Below the pieces are notes generated by a model. It was not told the origin of the DNA. It did not search any database and saw only the letters and a program-made list of their open reading frames with translations. Source: Winogradskyella algicola (GTDB lineage: Bacteria > Bacteroidota > Bacteroidia > Flavobacteriales > Flavobacteriaceae). From it: a DNA stretch of 64,000 nt. The position numbers were made by a program, and so were the translations under genes. Positions 39,451 through 48,159 of this stretch are shown in pieces. Within the stretch, counting starts at the first letter, position 1. Every line of letters begins with the position of its first letter. Where the stretch lies: contig NZ_SZQF01000008.1 of NCBI RefSeq assembly GCF_005869935.1, positions 159,266-223,265 of the forward strand. Reading direction: 5' to 3'.

Positions 39451-40290
39451 TTACAATAAATTTAATTGATATTTTACGTAACTACGGGTTAATAACTCTA
39501 TTTTTTTATAATTAGGAACTCGTATTCTTGTTGATTTAATCTCTAAAGCAGGTGTGTTTTTAAGTTTTTGCAATAGCTTGTTGTAATAACGGTAAGCCAT
39601 AAACACACCAAAACGAGCTTCTAGAGGTAGGCGTTTTATACCTTGTAAACCTTTAGAAAAGTCATTTTCTATATCGTCTATAATAGCTTTTTTAGATGCT
39701 TCATCTAGATGGTTTAAATCGGTGTTTGGGAAGTATGTTCGGCTCAAGTCTTCAAAATCTGCTTTTAAATCTCTTAAGAAATTAACCTTTTGAAACGCCG
39801 AACCTAAGCTCATAGCAGAATCCTTTAAATCTTCATATTTTTCATTATCACCTTTAACAAAAACTTTCAAACACATTAACCCTACAACATCTGCAGAACC
39901 ATAAATGTAGGCTTTGTATTCTTTCTCAGTTAGATAGTCTTTTTTATGTAAATCTAATCGCATACTACTCATAAAAGCATCTACTAACTTCTTGTCAATA
40001 TTATATTTATGGTAGGTCTCTTGAAATGAGTTTAAGATAGGGTTTAAGCTAATTTTATCAGATAAGGCAGCTTCTAAATCAGCTTCAAAATTATTAAAGA
40101 GTTTTTCTTTATCATAATCATGGAATGAGTCTACAATTTCATCAGCAAAACGGACAAACCCATAGATGTTATAGATATCTTGTCTTATACTGTCAGATAG
40201 CATTTTTGTCGCCATAGAGAACGACGTGCTGTAAGCATTGGTAACTAGCTTGCTGCAGCTTTTAGAAACGTTGTCAAAAATTGATTTCAT
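39451..40290 (-). CDS. crtB: Phytoene synthase
   Basis: 279 residues. Both aspartate-rich motifs are intact: D50-x3-D54 (in RFADEIVDSF) and D174-x3-D178 (in LRDLKADFEDLSRTYFP). The enzyme condenses two geranylgeranyl diphosphates to phytoene, the first committed step. The length is normal. Lies 25 bases after crtI. GGPP synthase is not encoded in the window. Confidence 0.92.
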   Translation of the reverse strand: MKSIFDNVSKSCSKLVTNAYSTSFSMATKMLSDSIRQDIYNIYGFVRFADEIVDSFHDYDKEKLFNNFEADLEAALSDKISLNPILNSFQETYHKYNIDKKLVDAFMSSMRLDLHKKDYLTEKEYKAYIYGSADVVGLMCLKVFVKGDNEKYEDLKDSAMSLGSAFQKVNFLRDLKADFEDLSRTYFPNTDLNHLDEASKKAIIDDIENDFSKGLQGIKRLPLEARFGVFMAYRYYNKLLQKLKNTPALEIKSTRIRVPNYKKIELLTRSYVKYQLNLL

Positions 40291-40315
40291 GATAATAATG
40301 TCTTTTTCTTAGCGG

Positions 40316-41776
40316 TTAAATTTCATTTTTTTGGATTAGTTCTGAAACTAATTTTCCCGATATTAGAGATGGCGGTACACCTGGACCAGGTACAGTTAGT
40401 TGTCCTGTAAAGTACAATCCATCTACTTTTTTGCTTTTTAACTTTGGTCTTAAAAATGCAGTTTGTCTTAAGGTATTTGCCATACCGTAGGCATTACCTT
40501 TATATGAGTTATATTCTCGGATAAAGTCCTTTACACAAAACGATTCTTTAAACAAGATATTCTTTTTTACTTTTTGAAGTGTTAGGTTTTCAAACCGATT
40601 TATGATTATATCAAAATACTGTGCTCTTAATTCTGGTGTATCCTCTAGTCCTGGGGCAATTGGTATAAGAAAAAAACCTGTCTCACAACCATTAGGAGCC
40701 ATACTTTTATCAGTAACTGAAGGGAAGTTAACATAAAATAATGGATTTTCAGGCCATTTGGGGTCATCATAAATATCCTCTGCATGATTTTCAAAATTAG
40801 TGTCAAAGAATAAATTATGATGTTCGATGTCTTTTAACTTTTTATCAAAACCTACGTAAAAGAGCAACGAAGAGGGAGCGAAAGTGCGTTTATCCCAGTA
40901 GTTCTCGGAGTATTGCCTGTAGGTTTTATCTAATAAAGTCTCGGAATGATGATAATCAGCACCACTTAATACAATGTCTGAAGCGATAAAGTTGCCATTA
41001 ACTGTTATTCCTTTAGTTTTTCCGTCTTCAACATTTATCTTTTCAATAGTACTATTTGTATTTATTTTAACTCCTAAACTTTCAGCTAGGCTTTTCATAG
41101 CTTTAATAATCTGGTACATACCACCTCTAGGGTGCCAAGTACCCAAACCAAAATCTGCAAAATTCATGAAACTGTAAAACGAAGGAGTCTGACTAGGTTT
41201 TGCACCTAAAAACAGAACAGGAAATTCTAATGTAGAAATGAGTTTTGGATTTTTAAAGTTTTTCCTAACCTCTGAGCTTATTGTTTTAAAAAAACGATCA
41301 ACTCTTGTTACAGTATCTTTAGTTACCAATTCAAATGGTGAAATACCTGGTTTTAAAACCACCTTGTTAATTGCAATATTGTAATGGTCTTGTGCTTGAG
41401 CAATAAATTTCCGAAGAGGTTTAGAACTCCCAGATTCTATACGCTCAAATTCTTCACAGATTTGATCCATATGATCGCCTATTGTGATGACTTCATCCGA
41501 AAAGAAAATCTTATAAGCTGGACTTAATTTATCAAGCACATAATAATCGGTTGTGCTTTTGCCAAAATCGTTAAAAAACTTTTCAAAAATGTCTGGCATC
41601 CAATACCAACTAGGTCCAATGTCGAAAGTAAAACCATCCTTGATGAGTTGCCTTGCTCTTCCGCCTACGGTATCATTCTTCTCAAAAACAGATACATTGT
41701 AACCAGCTTTTGCTAAATAGCATGAAGCTGATAGCGATGAAAAACCTGAACCTATTATAGATATTGTTTTGCTCAT
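40316..41776 (-). CDS. crtI: Phytoene desaturase
   Basis: 486 residues. N-terminal FAD fold 'ISIIGSGFSSLSASCYLAKAGYNVSVFEKND' with 'GGRARQL', the 'DIGPSWYWMPD' segment, and C-terminal 'YFTGQLTVPGPGVPPSLISGKLVSELI' of CrtI. Introduces four double bonds into phytoene to give lycopene. It directly follows the MerR regulator gene with a one-base overlap, so expression of the operon depends on that promoter. Confidence 0.92.
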   Translation of the reverse strand: MSKTISIIGSGFSSLSASCYLAKAGYNVSVFEKNDTVGGRARQLIKDGFTFDIGPSWYWMPDIFEKFFNDFGKSTTDYYVLDKLSPAYKIFFSDEVITIGDHMDQICEEFERIESGSSKPLRKFIAQAQDHYNIAINKVVLKPGISPFELVTKDTVTRVDRFFKTISSEVRKNFKNPKLISTLEFPVLFLGAKPSQTPSFYSFMNFADFGLGTWHPRGGMYQIIKAMKSLAESLGVKINTNSTIEKINVEDGKTKGITVNGNFIASDIVLSGADYHHSETLLDKTYRQYSENYWDKRTFAPSSLLFYVGFDKKLKDIEHHNLFFDTNFENHAEDIYDDPKWPENPLFYVNFPSVTDKSMAPNGCETGFFLIPIAPGLEDTPELRAQYFDIIINRFENLTLQKVKKNILFKESFCVKDFIREYNSYKGNAYGMANTLRQTAFLRPKLKSKKVDGLYFTGQLTVPGPGVPPSLISGKLVSELIQKNEI

Positions 41777-42678
41777 TACTTGAGGTTTTTTGTTAGGGAT
41801 TTGATACTTTTAAATGCTGATACGCCATTAGGTAGCTTATTTATGTCTAAGGCGTTCAGCATTTGACCTAAAATCCAAAGTTTTGTATTGGAGTTTTTAA
41901 TCAATAATTTGTCAAAATCCTCTATGTATTGCTCTATATCATTTTTTTCAGGTTTTACGGTGAAATATGAAATATAAATGAGCTCATCATAATAATTTTT
42001 GAGGTCAGCTAAGCTTTGTAACGGCACACTCATACCTAATAAAATAGATTGGTAACCTTTATTGACCAGCTGGTGATTAATAAATAGGAGACCCAATTCA
42101 TGGATTTCATTTTCCGGTAAGTACAGCACAAATGTTTTATTAGACTTATTGACTTGTTTGGATTGGGCTTTTTCTGTATTTATTAATATTTTTTGACGTA
42201 TCAATGACGTTAAAAAATGCTCGTGAGCTGGTGTAATTGTATCAGTTTGCCATAATAAGCCTATTTCGGTTAGCAGAGGAATAAAAATATCATAGAAAAC
42301 TGTTTCAAAATCTTTTTCGGTTAAAAGTGAATTGTAAGTTTTATAAAATAGTGCCTGATCAAAATTTAACATAGAAAGCTTAAATGCATTGATGGCATGG
42401 CTTTCTAAATTATTCTCTGCAGCAATTTCTCTTACTAATACAGGAATCTGTTCTTCTGCAAGTGTTGCAATTTTAGAAATTTTGAAACCGTTGTTATTTA
42501 GATAACTTACATTTAATAATTTTTGAAAGCTGGCCAAATCGTAATACCTTATATTAGTATCAGTACGTTTTGGTTGTAACAAATTGTAGCGCTTTTCCCA
42601 TATTCTGATTGTGTGCGCTTTTATTCCTGTAAGATTTTCTAAGTCTTTAATACTGAATTGACTTTTAATATTGTTCAT
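41776..42678 (-). CDS. CarH/LitR-like MerR regulator with cobalamin-binding domain
   Basis: The frame opens at 42711, but its first codons contain the -7 element, so I take the ATG at 42678: 300 residues. Residues 8-70 are a MerR winged helix ('FSIKDLENLTGIKAHTIRIWEKRYNLLQPKRT'). The C-terminus has a helical-bundle plus Rossmann-like B12 domain. The cobalamin cap motif W-x9-E-H is exact (Trp143, Glu153, His154), and the lower-ligand motif is EIHELG with His193 (CarH has DxHxxG). In CarH, adenosylcobalamin-bound tetramer represses carotenoid genes in the dark and light breaks it. First gene of merR-crtI-crtB-crtZ-crtD-cruF. Confidence 0.85.
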   Translation of the reverse strand: MNNIKSQFSIKDLENLTGIKAHTIRIWEKRYNLLQPKRTDTNIRYYDLASFQKLLNVSYLNNNGFKISKIATLAEEQIPVLVREIAAENNLESHAINAFKLSMLNFDQALFYKTYNSLLTEKDFETVFYDIFIPLLTEIGLLWQTDTITPAHEHFLTSLIRQKILINTEKAQSKQVNKSNKTFVLYLPENEIHELGLLFINHQLVNKGYQSILLGMSVPLQSLADLKNYYDELIYISYFTVKPEKNDIEQYIEDFDKLLIKNSNTKLWILGQMLNALDINKLPNGVSAFKSIKSLTKNLK

Positions 42679-42699
42679 TTTTTGATAAAAATGTTTAAA

Positions 42700-42707
42700 C
42701 AAAAATA
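42700..42707 (-). promoter_or_regulatory. -7 element of the merR-crt operon (TATTTTTG)
   Basis: CAAAAATA on the plus strand matches TAnnTTTG on the minus strand, 21 bases before the ATG at 42678. No exact TTG at 19 bases; the -33 region is occupied by inverted repeats, as expected for a promoter under tight control. Confidence 0.5.
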
Positions 42708-42711
42708 ACAT

Positions 42712-42732
42712 TTAAACTGATAGTTTAATCAG
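42712..42732. promoter_or_regulatory. Overlapping inverted repeats in the merR-crt promoter; operator candidate
   Basis: Perfect TTAAACT-GAT-AGTTTAA (42712-42728) overlapped by CTGAT-AGTTTA-ATCAG (42717-42732). They lie between the -7 element (42700-42707) and the -33 position, where MerR-type repressors usually bind. Binding by the CarH-like protein is an inference. Confidence 0.5.
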
Positions 42733-42819
42733 AATTAACATAAATTAAGTAAAAAATTGTTGTTAATAGTTAGCTTGCTAAAAAAACAGTTAACAAATTG
42801 TAAGAATAAAGAGAAGTTG

Positions 42820-42904
42820 TGCGCACGAGAAGATTCGAACTTCCACGACCTAAACGGTCACTGGCCCCTCAAGCCAGCGCGTCTACCAATTCCGCCACGT
42901 GCGC
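42820..42904 (-). tRNA. tRNA-Leu (anticodon GAG)
   Basis: 85-base cloverleaf on the minus strand. Acceptor GCGCACG pairs with CGTGCGC, discriminator A, anticodon stem-loop CTGGC-TTGAGGG-GCCAG giving anticodon GAG, long variable arm typical of leucine tRNAs, and T-loop GTTCGAATC. CCA is not encoded. Confidence 0.93.
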
Positions 42905-42997
42905 AATAAAAATTGTAAAGAGTTACCTCTTTGGCTAAGCTAACTGATTCAAAAAGATAAACATTAATTACTAAAAAACTCTATTATCGAGTAAAAA

Positions 42998-43025
42998 AAA
43001 AGTTAAGCATTATTGCTTAACTTTT
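42998..43025 (-). terminator. Terminator of tRNA-Lys
   Basis: Perfect 12-base stem AAAAGTTAAGCA/TGCTTAACTTTT with a 4-base loop; on the minus strand it is followed by an unbroken T run (plus-strand A run from 42993). It begins 2 bases after the tRNA-Lys 3' end. Confidence 0.8.
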
Positions 43026-43026
43026 G

Positions 43027-43099
43027 TGACCGGGCTGGGGCTCGAACCCAGGACCCTCTCCTTAAAAGGGAGATGCTCTACCAACTGAGCTACCCGGTC
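43027..43099 (-). tRNA. tRNA-Lys (anticodon TTT)
   Basis: 73-base cloverleaf on the minus strand. Acceptor GACCGGG/CCCGGTC, discriminator A, D-arm AGCTCAGTTGGTAGAGC, anticodon loop CTTTTAA (anticodon TTT), T-loop GTTCGAGCC. CCA not encoded. It has its own promoter and terminator, so it is a single-tRNA unit. Confidence 0.95.
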
Positions 43100-43126
43100 A
43101 TTAAGATGTTCTCTTAAATGAGGGTG

Positions 43127-43156
43127 CAAATATAAAAGGTTTAATTAATAAAACAA
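43127..43156 (-). promoter_or_regulatory. Promoter of tRNA-Lys (TTG-N19-TATATTTG)
   Basis: On the minus strand TTG (43156-43154), exactly 19 bases, then TATATTTG (43134-43127), 28 bases before the tRNA 5' end. Full match to the phylum consensus. Confidence 0.7.
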
Positions 43157-43230
43157 TACTTTTTTTATTTAAATTTTTGTTTTTTTATTTTGATTAAGTT
43201 TGGTGTCTAATTTTTAATTATTTAAGTCTT

Positions 43231-43752
43231 ATGATAGTTGTATTAATGGGCTATATGGGTTCTGGTAAGTCTACAATTGGTAGGAATTTAGCTACTGTGT
43301 TGAATTACAATTTTTTAGACTTAGATGAGTATATTTCTAGTAATGAAAATGCTACGATTAGTGAGTTATTTAAGACTAAGGGTGAGATTTATTTTAGAAA
43401 GAAAGAGGCATTCTACTTAAATGATATTTTAAATTCAAAAGATAATATAGTTTTAGCTTTAGGTGGCGGAACACCTTGTTATGGAAACAATCTAAACGTA
43501 CTTTTAAACGAATCTAAAGTTTGTTTGTTTTATTTAAAATTGTCTTTACCAACTCTTAATGAAAGATTGTTTAAAGAGAAGGAGAATAGACCCTTGATTA
43601 GTCATTTACAAAGAGAGGAAGCTCTTCTAGAATTTATAGGCAAACATCTTTTTGAACGCACTCAATACTATAATCAAGCCTCAAACATAATTGTTGCTGA
43701 CAATAAATCTAAAAAAGATATTGTTGAAGAAATTTTAATGTCTTTAATCTAA
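43231..43752 (+). CDS. aroK: Shikimate kinase
   Basis: ATG start, 173 residues. P-loop 'MGYMGSGKSTIGRNLA' at the N-terminus, shikimate-binding 'DLDEYI' and 'FRKKEAFYL', 'LGGGTP' core and the lid 'ENRPLISH'. It phosphorylates shikimate at the 3-hydroxyl in chorismate synthesis. Normal length. The 3' end overlaps the convergent PRT gene by 9 bases. Confidence 0.92.
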   Translation: MIVVLMGYMGSGKSTIGRNLATVLNYNFLDLDEYISSNENATISELFKTKGEIYFRKKEAFYLNDILNSKDNIVLALGGGTPCYGNNLNVLLNESKVCLFYLKLSLPTLNERLFKEKENRPLISHLQREEALLEFIGKHLFERTQYYNQASNIIVADNKSKKDIVEEILMSLI

Positions 43753-44247
43753 GTAAGCTTCGTACGGTTGCTTAGAAAGGTTCACGTGTACATGTTCAAA
43801 TAACGAAGTAGACAAAGAAATACCTTTAAAATCCGCCTTTACTGGGAATTTTTTATGGTTCCGGTTTACCAATACAGCAGTTTTAAATTGCTTTAATGGT
43901 ACATCTAAAAAATGCTTGATACCATATATTAATGTACTTCCTGAGTTTAAAACATCGTCAATTAAAACAATAGACTTATTTGCATAGTCTTCACTTTTGA
44001 TTGAAGTTTTTATTGGATTAGTTGGTGTCTTCTTGTCTATTGTAACCTTACAAAGCGTAGATGTGATATCTGAAATCTTATCAAGCTGCGATTTAATTTT
44101 CTTAGCTAAAATATAACCACTACTTTCAATACCAGCAATTATAATTTCAGATTCGTTTACATTGCTTTCATAAATCTGGTAAGCAATACGTCTAATTTTG
44201 TGCTCAATTTCCTTATGACTTAGAATGGTATTTTTAGTAAGCGCCAT
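43744..44247 (-). CDS. PyrR-like phosphoribosyltransferase
   Basis: The frame reaches 44304, but the first 19 codons look non-coding; ATG 44247 (MALTKNTILSHKEIEHK) is the better start, giving 167 residues. PRPP-binding motif 'SIVLIDDVLNSGSTLIYG' is intact. The opening 'LSHKEIEHKIRRIAYQIYESN' and 'IAGIESSGYILAKKI' resemble PyrR and hypoxanthine/uracil PRTs. Catalytic or regulatory role is undecided. Last gene of the S4-TPMT-PRT operon. Confidence 0.78.
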   Translation of the reverse strand: MALTKNTILSHKEIEHKIRRIAYQIYESNVNESEIIIAGIESSGYILAKKIKSQLDKISDITSTLCKVTIDKKTPTNPIKTSIKSEDYANKSIVLIDDVLNSGSTLIYGIKHFLDVPLKQFKTAVLVNRNHKKFPVKADFKGISLSTSLFEHVHVNLSKQPYEAYLD

Positions 44248-44303
44248 AGTGTGCCGTTTAAAGTTTTGATTTGAAAAATGCAAAAAATTAACAAGTGGTT
44301 GCA

Positions 44304-44900
44304 TTAAAGCCGCTCAAAGATAAAAAACAGTTCTTTACCTTGTCTTTCTTTTATTGAATTTGTTGCACGCTCAAGTGTTTTAATTTTAAAATATTTGCCA
44401 AAGATAGATTTGTATTCTTCTATACTTCCACCAAAAGGTGGACCTGATTCTGTTAATGGAAAATCGAAAAACAGACCAACTAATTTTCCATTAGGTTTTA
44501 ATAATTGGTACATTTTTTCTGCATATTGATTTCTTAAATCAGTATTTAGTGCACAGAAAAAAGTTTGCTCAATAATAAGGTCAAAGGTTTTGTTGAGTTC
44601 AAAAAAATCCTGATGTAGCAATTGGTTATTAGGAAAAGTTTCAACTCTGTTTTTTAAATTCTCTAATGGTTGTTTGGCAATATCTAAAACAAAAGTGTTA
44701 ATAAATCCATTGTTCCATAAAAGTTGGGCTTCATAACTATTACCTGCACCTGGGATTAATATAGTTGCGGATTTATCTTCTAATTGTTCAATATATTCTT
44801 TTATTGGCAGGGATGCGTATCCAATATTCCAACCGGTTTTATTTTCTTCGTACCTAAGTTCCCAATATGATCTGTCAAACTTATTCTTCATCATCTTCAT
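44304..44900 (-). CDS. TPMT-family SAM-dependent methyltransferase
   Basis: 198 residues. Class I SAM fold with motif I 'ILIPGAGNSYEAQLLWNNGF', N-terminal 'YWELRYEENKTGWNIG' and 'GPPFGGS' near the C-terminus: all marks of thiopurine S-methyltransferase-like enzymes. In bacteria these methylate thiols, halides, selenite or tellurite; the natural substrate is unknown. Overlaps the S4-domain gene by 20 bases. Confidence 0.82.
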   Translation of the reverse strand: MKMMKNKFDRSYWELRYEENKTGWNIGYASLPIKEYIEQLEDKSATILIPGAGNSYEAQLLWNNGFINTFVLDIAKQPLENLKNRVETFPNNQLLHQDFFELNKTFDLIIEQTFFCALNTDLRNQYAEKMYQLLKPNGKLVGLFFDFPLTESGPPFGGSIEEYKSIFGKYFKIKTLERATNSIKERQGKELFFIFERL

Positions 44901-45255
44901 AAAAACTATCTATATCTCGTCTATCTTTTTTAGTTGGTCTTCCTGTTCCTTTTTTGCGATAATAATCTTTACTAAATTTTAATAGATCTTTAGCCGCAAA
45001 AGCTTCTTTTGGGGTAGTGTCTGTTCTATATATATTTACAAGTTTAGCACCAACACGATTTGGCGGTAGATCGTTAACTGTTAACTTGTAGCTGATTTGA
45101 TCCTTTCTTAGTTCTATTTCGTCAGTTGGGTAAACCTCTCTAGATGGTTTTGCTACAGCACCATTTAGTTTTACTTGGCCTTTTTTACAAGCTTGAGTTG
45201 CTGTACTTCGTGTTTTATAATAGCGTACACACCAAAGATATTTGTCTATTCGCAT
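44881..45255 (-). CDS. S4-domain RNA-binding protein (Hsp15/HslR-like)
   Basis: 124 residues. The S4 motif 'RIDKYLWCVRYYKTRSTATQACKKGQVKLNG' lies at the N-terminus, followed by 'KPSREVYPTDEIEL', and a basic-then-acidic tail ending in DSFYEDDEE. Hsp15-type proteins bind stalled 50S subunits carrying peptidyl-tRNA. First gene of a three-gene unit with 20-base overlap to the methyltransferase gene. Confidence 0.87.
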   Translation of the reverse strand: MRIDKYLWCVRYYKTRSTATQACKKGQVKLNGAVAKPSREVYPTDEIELRKDQISYKLTVNDLPPNRVGAKLVNIYRTDTTPKEAFAAKDLLKFSKDYYRKKGTGRPTKKDRRDIDSFYEDDEE

Positions 45256-45388
45256 ATATTTTAACTAAAATCTACGTTATGGTTTTGACGTAAAAATATT
45301 AATTTAATGTATCTTGCGCCACGTATTAATGCAATAATGAACACTTGGTAAGATTTGTGGTTAATTTTATCAAAATAACAATTATATT

Positions 45389-46450
45389 ATGAAATCAATA
45401 AAATATATTCTTTATTTTCTTTTAGTGTTAATTATAGTTGTCTCTTGTAAAGACGATGATGATACTACTGTGCCAAACATAGAGTTAAGGGATAGAGGTG
45501 AGCAACAAATGGCTGATAACGATTCGCTCATAGATTATCTCTCTACGCATTATTATAACTCAAGTTTTTTTCAAGAAGGTGAAGACTATAGGTATGGAGA
45601 TTTGATAATTACAGAGTTGCCAATAGATGAAAATACTGGAGAATATTTAGATATGCCAGACCCAGAAAACAATACATTACTTATTGATGCTGTAGAAATA
45701 TTAACAACTGAATATTTTGATGTGCAATACGAGTATTATGTTCTAAGAATTAATAATGGAGAAGGACAATCACCAAACTTCACAGATCGTGTAGAAGTGC
45801 GCTATGAAGGAAAAGAGGTAGGGTCTGGAAATGTGTTTGACTCTAGGATTACACCAATAAATTTGGCACTCCAAGGCAACCTAATTAACTCATTTGGCTC
45901 TATAAGAGCATGGCAATTGGTTCTGCCTGGCTTTAAAGCATCTACAGGATTTACTCTTAACAATGGTATAGTTGAATATGAAGATTATGGTTTTGGAGTT
46001 ATGTTTGTACCTTCTGGTCTAGGTTTTTTCTCTGGCACGGATTCAGGATCCTCCTATGCTAATTTGATTTTTAAATTCGAATTATTGCGTACACAAGTAG
46101 AAGATCATGATGGTGATGGAATACCATCCTACATTGAAGATTTAGATAGTGATATGGATGTTTCTAATGATGACACAGACGAGGATAATTTTCCTAATTT
46201 CATAGATCTAGACGATGATGGTGATGGTGTGAATACTATAGATGAATTAATGTCAAATACTTATACAGTAGATACAAATGTTAATGAGGAAGAACCCGTT
46301 TTAGGTGAAGGTGAGTATGAAGTAAGTAGATCTGAAACAGATGGTGTTATTACAATCAATACGGTAGAGATTGTAGACTCTGACAGTAATGGTGTTGCTG
46401 ATTATTTACAAGAAGATATCGCAATAAATTATAATGAAGAAGAAGGTTAA
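45389..46450 (+). CDS. FKBP-type isomerase lipoprotein with acidic calcium-binding-like repeats
   Basis: ATG start, 353 residues. Lipobox 'LIIVVSC' makes Cys20 the lipid site, followed by an acidic DDDD stretch. An FKBP domain spans about residues 125-235 ('DRVEVRYEGKEVGSGNVFDS', 'WQLVLPGFKASTGFTLNNG', 'YGFGVMFVPSGLGFF'). From about 237 come Asp-rich repeats DHDGDGIPSYIEDLDSD and DLDDDGDGVNTIDE of thrombospondin-3/EF-type. So it is a surface or periplasmic chaperone with a calcium-binding tail. Monocistronic with its own terminator. Confidence 0.8.
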   Translation: MKSIKYILYFLLVLIIVVSCKDDDDTTVPNIELRDRGEQQMADNDSLIDYLSTHYYNSSFFQEGEDYRYGDLIITELPIDENTGEYLDMPDPENNTLLIDAVEILTTEYFDVQYEYYVLRINNGEGQSPNFTDRVEVRYEGKEVGSGNVFDSRITPINLALQGNLINSFGSIRAWQLVLPGFKASTGFTLNNGIVEYEDYGFGVMFVPSGLGFFSGTDSGSSYANLIFKFELLRTQVEDHDGDGIPSYIEDLDSDMDVSNDDTDEDNFPNFIDLDDDGDGVNTIDELMSNTYTVDTNVNEEEPVLGEGEYEVSRSETDGVITINTVEIVDSDSNGVADYLQEDIAINYNEEEG

Positions 46451-46482
46451 TTTGCCTAACAATAAGACAGTTATATAACAAA

Positions 46483-46508
46483 AAAAAGCCGCTAATTTGC
46501 GGCTTTTT
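46483..46508 (+). terminator. Terminator after FKBP lipoprotein gene
   Basis: Perfect 10-base stem AAAAAGCCGC/GCGGCTTTTT with a 6-base loop, 33 bases after the stop. A-run and T-run on both sides could also serve the convergent gene. Confidence 0.85.
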
Positions 46509-46532
46509 AATTTAAAAATATTATTGTCAATT

Positions 46533-47132
46533 TTACAAAGCTATAGATAAACTTAATATCAATTGATCTGGTCTCGTGTCGATTCTGCTAAATACACCAT
46601 CGCCTAAGTTATTATTTATAAATGTGGCCTCATTATCATTAAAGCCACGTTCGTATCTAAGGTCTATTCCAATTTTATTAAAGTTAAGACCAATGCCGAA
46701 GTTAAGACCTACAGAAAAGTCATCTTCAACGTTGTCTATATCTATACCTTCAAATTCGGTGTCTAGTATATATTGTAAAGATGGACCACCAAAGACACTT
46801 ACTGGTCCTAAAACCTTAATCCCTACTAAAAGTGGTGCGTCGATCTTTTTAACGTTAAAGGCATTACTATCGTAATCACTTTTAGTAGCAGTGTAAACGA
46901 GTTCTGGTCTAAAATATAATTGATCACCAATTTTTCCAAAAAGCCCTATATGATAACCAATGTTTCGGTCTGGATTTTTAGCATTATCACCAATAGACTC
47001 AAAATAATCTCCGTTGGCACTATAATTTAAACCACCTTTAAATCCGAAGGCGCTTCCTTTTTGAGCATTAGCACTAAAACCAATAAATGCCAGAACTACA
47101 GCAAAAAATGCTGTTTTTTTCAAATTTTTCAT
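46533..47132 (-). CDS. Outer-membrane beta-barrel protein (PorT/OmpA-like barrel family)
   Basis: 199 residues, signal peptide ending at FSANAQ. Eight or so amphipathic strands: 'AFGFKGGLNYSANGDYF', 'GYHIGLFGKIGDQLYFRPELVYTA', ending in 'DQLILSLSIAL'. This pattern belongs to the 'outer membrane beta-barrel' (PF13568) families of Bacteroidota. Role unknown; such small barrels are often abundant surface proteins. Alone on its transcript. Confidence 0.82.
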   Translation of the reverse strand: MKNLKKTAFFAVVLAFIGFSANAQKGSAFGFKGGLNYSANGDYFESIGDNAKNPDRNIGYHIGLFGKIGDQLYFRPELVYTATKSDYDSNAFNVKKIDAPLLVGIKVLGPVSVFGGPSLQYILDTEFEGIDIDNVEDDFSVGLNFGIGLNFNKIGIDLRYERGFNDNEATFINNNLGDGVFSRIDTRPDQLILSLSIAL

Positions 47133-47186
47133 AATGTTCGTTTTTAAGATTAGGTATCTAATATCAAAAACGTTGCCAAAATGAAG

Positions 47187-48140
47187 TTATTTTCTTTTTA
47201 AAGCTTTTTTCGCAGCTTTGTGGATTGCAGAACTGTTTAGTCCATACTTATCCATAAGTTGAGCAGGAGTACCAGACTCGCCAAAGGTATCTTGAGTGGC
47301 AACAAATTCTTGAGGAGTAGGGTTATGTTGGACTAAAACTCTTGCAACGCTTTCACCAAGGCCACCTAAATAATTATGTTCTTCAGCAGTTACGATACAA
47401 GCTGTTTTAGTTACAGATTCTAAAATAGCCTTATCATCTAAAGGTTTTATGGTGTGAATATTTATAACTTCTGCAGATATACCTTCTTCATTTAGTGCTT
47501 TAGCAGCTTCTAAAGCTTCCCAAACTAAATGCCCTGTTGCTACGATGGTAACATCATTTCCTTCAATCAGCTTTACAGCTTTTCCAATTTCAAATTCACC
47601 ATTTTCTGGTGTAAAATTTGGTACTTTAGGACGGCCAAACCTTAAATATACAGGACCATCATGTTTTGCTATAGCTAATGTTGCTGCCTTGGTTTGGTTG
47701 TAATCACAAGTATTAATTACTGTCATACCTGGCAACATTTTCATTAATCCAATATCTTCTAGAATTTGATGTGTAGCACCATCCTCACCTAGTGTAACGC
47801 CTGCATGTGAAGCACAAATTTTCACGTTTTTTCCAGAGTAGGCCACACTTTGACGTATCTGGTCATAAACTCTACCTGTAGAAAAGTTTGCAAAGGTTCC
47901 TGTAAATGGAATTTTACCACCAATGGTCATTCCTGCAGCTATACCAATCATATTGGCTTCAGCAATGCCCACTTGAAAAAAACGTTCAGGATGATTAGCT
48001 TTAAACTCATCCATTTTAAGAGAACCAGTTAAGTCAGCACATAATGCTACTACATTTTCGTTTGTTTTACCTAATTCTGTTAATCCAGCTCCAAAACCAG
48101 AGCGTGTATCTTTATTTCCTGTATTTGTATATGTTTTCAT
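47187..48140 (-). CDS. Transketolase, C-terminal subunit
   Basis: 317 residues. Pyrimidine-binding domain of thiamine-diphosphate enzymes: 'TRSGFGAGLTELGKTNENVVALCADLTGS', 'ERFFQVGIAEANMIGIAAGM' (the catalytic Glu), then the C-terminal transketolase domain ('VTIVATGHLVWEALEAA'). It works with the N-terminal subunit encoded 19 bases upstream to move two-carbon ketol units in the pentose-phosphate pathway. A split transketolase of this size is common in Bacteroidota and archaea. Confidence 0.9.
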   Translation of the reverse strand: MKTYTNTGNKDTRSGFGAGLTELGKTNENVVALCADLTGSLKMDEFKANHPERFFQVGIAEANMIGIAAGMTIGGKIPFTGTFANFSTGRVYDQIRQSVAYSGKNVKICASHAGVTLGEDGATHQILEDIGLMKMLPGMTVINTCDYNQTKAATLAIAKHDGPVYLRFGRPKVPNFTPENGEFEIGKAVKLIEGNDVTIVATGHLVWEALEAAKALNEEGISAEVINIHTIKPLDDKAILESVTKTACIVTAEEHNYLGGLGESVARVLVQHNPTPQEFVATQDTFGESGTPAQLMDKYGLNSSAIHKAAKKALKRK

Positions 48141-48159
48141 TCTGTGTTTTGATTGCTGA

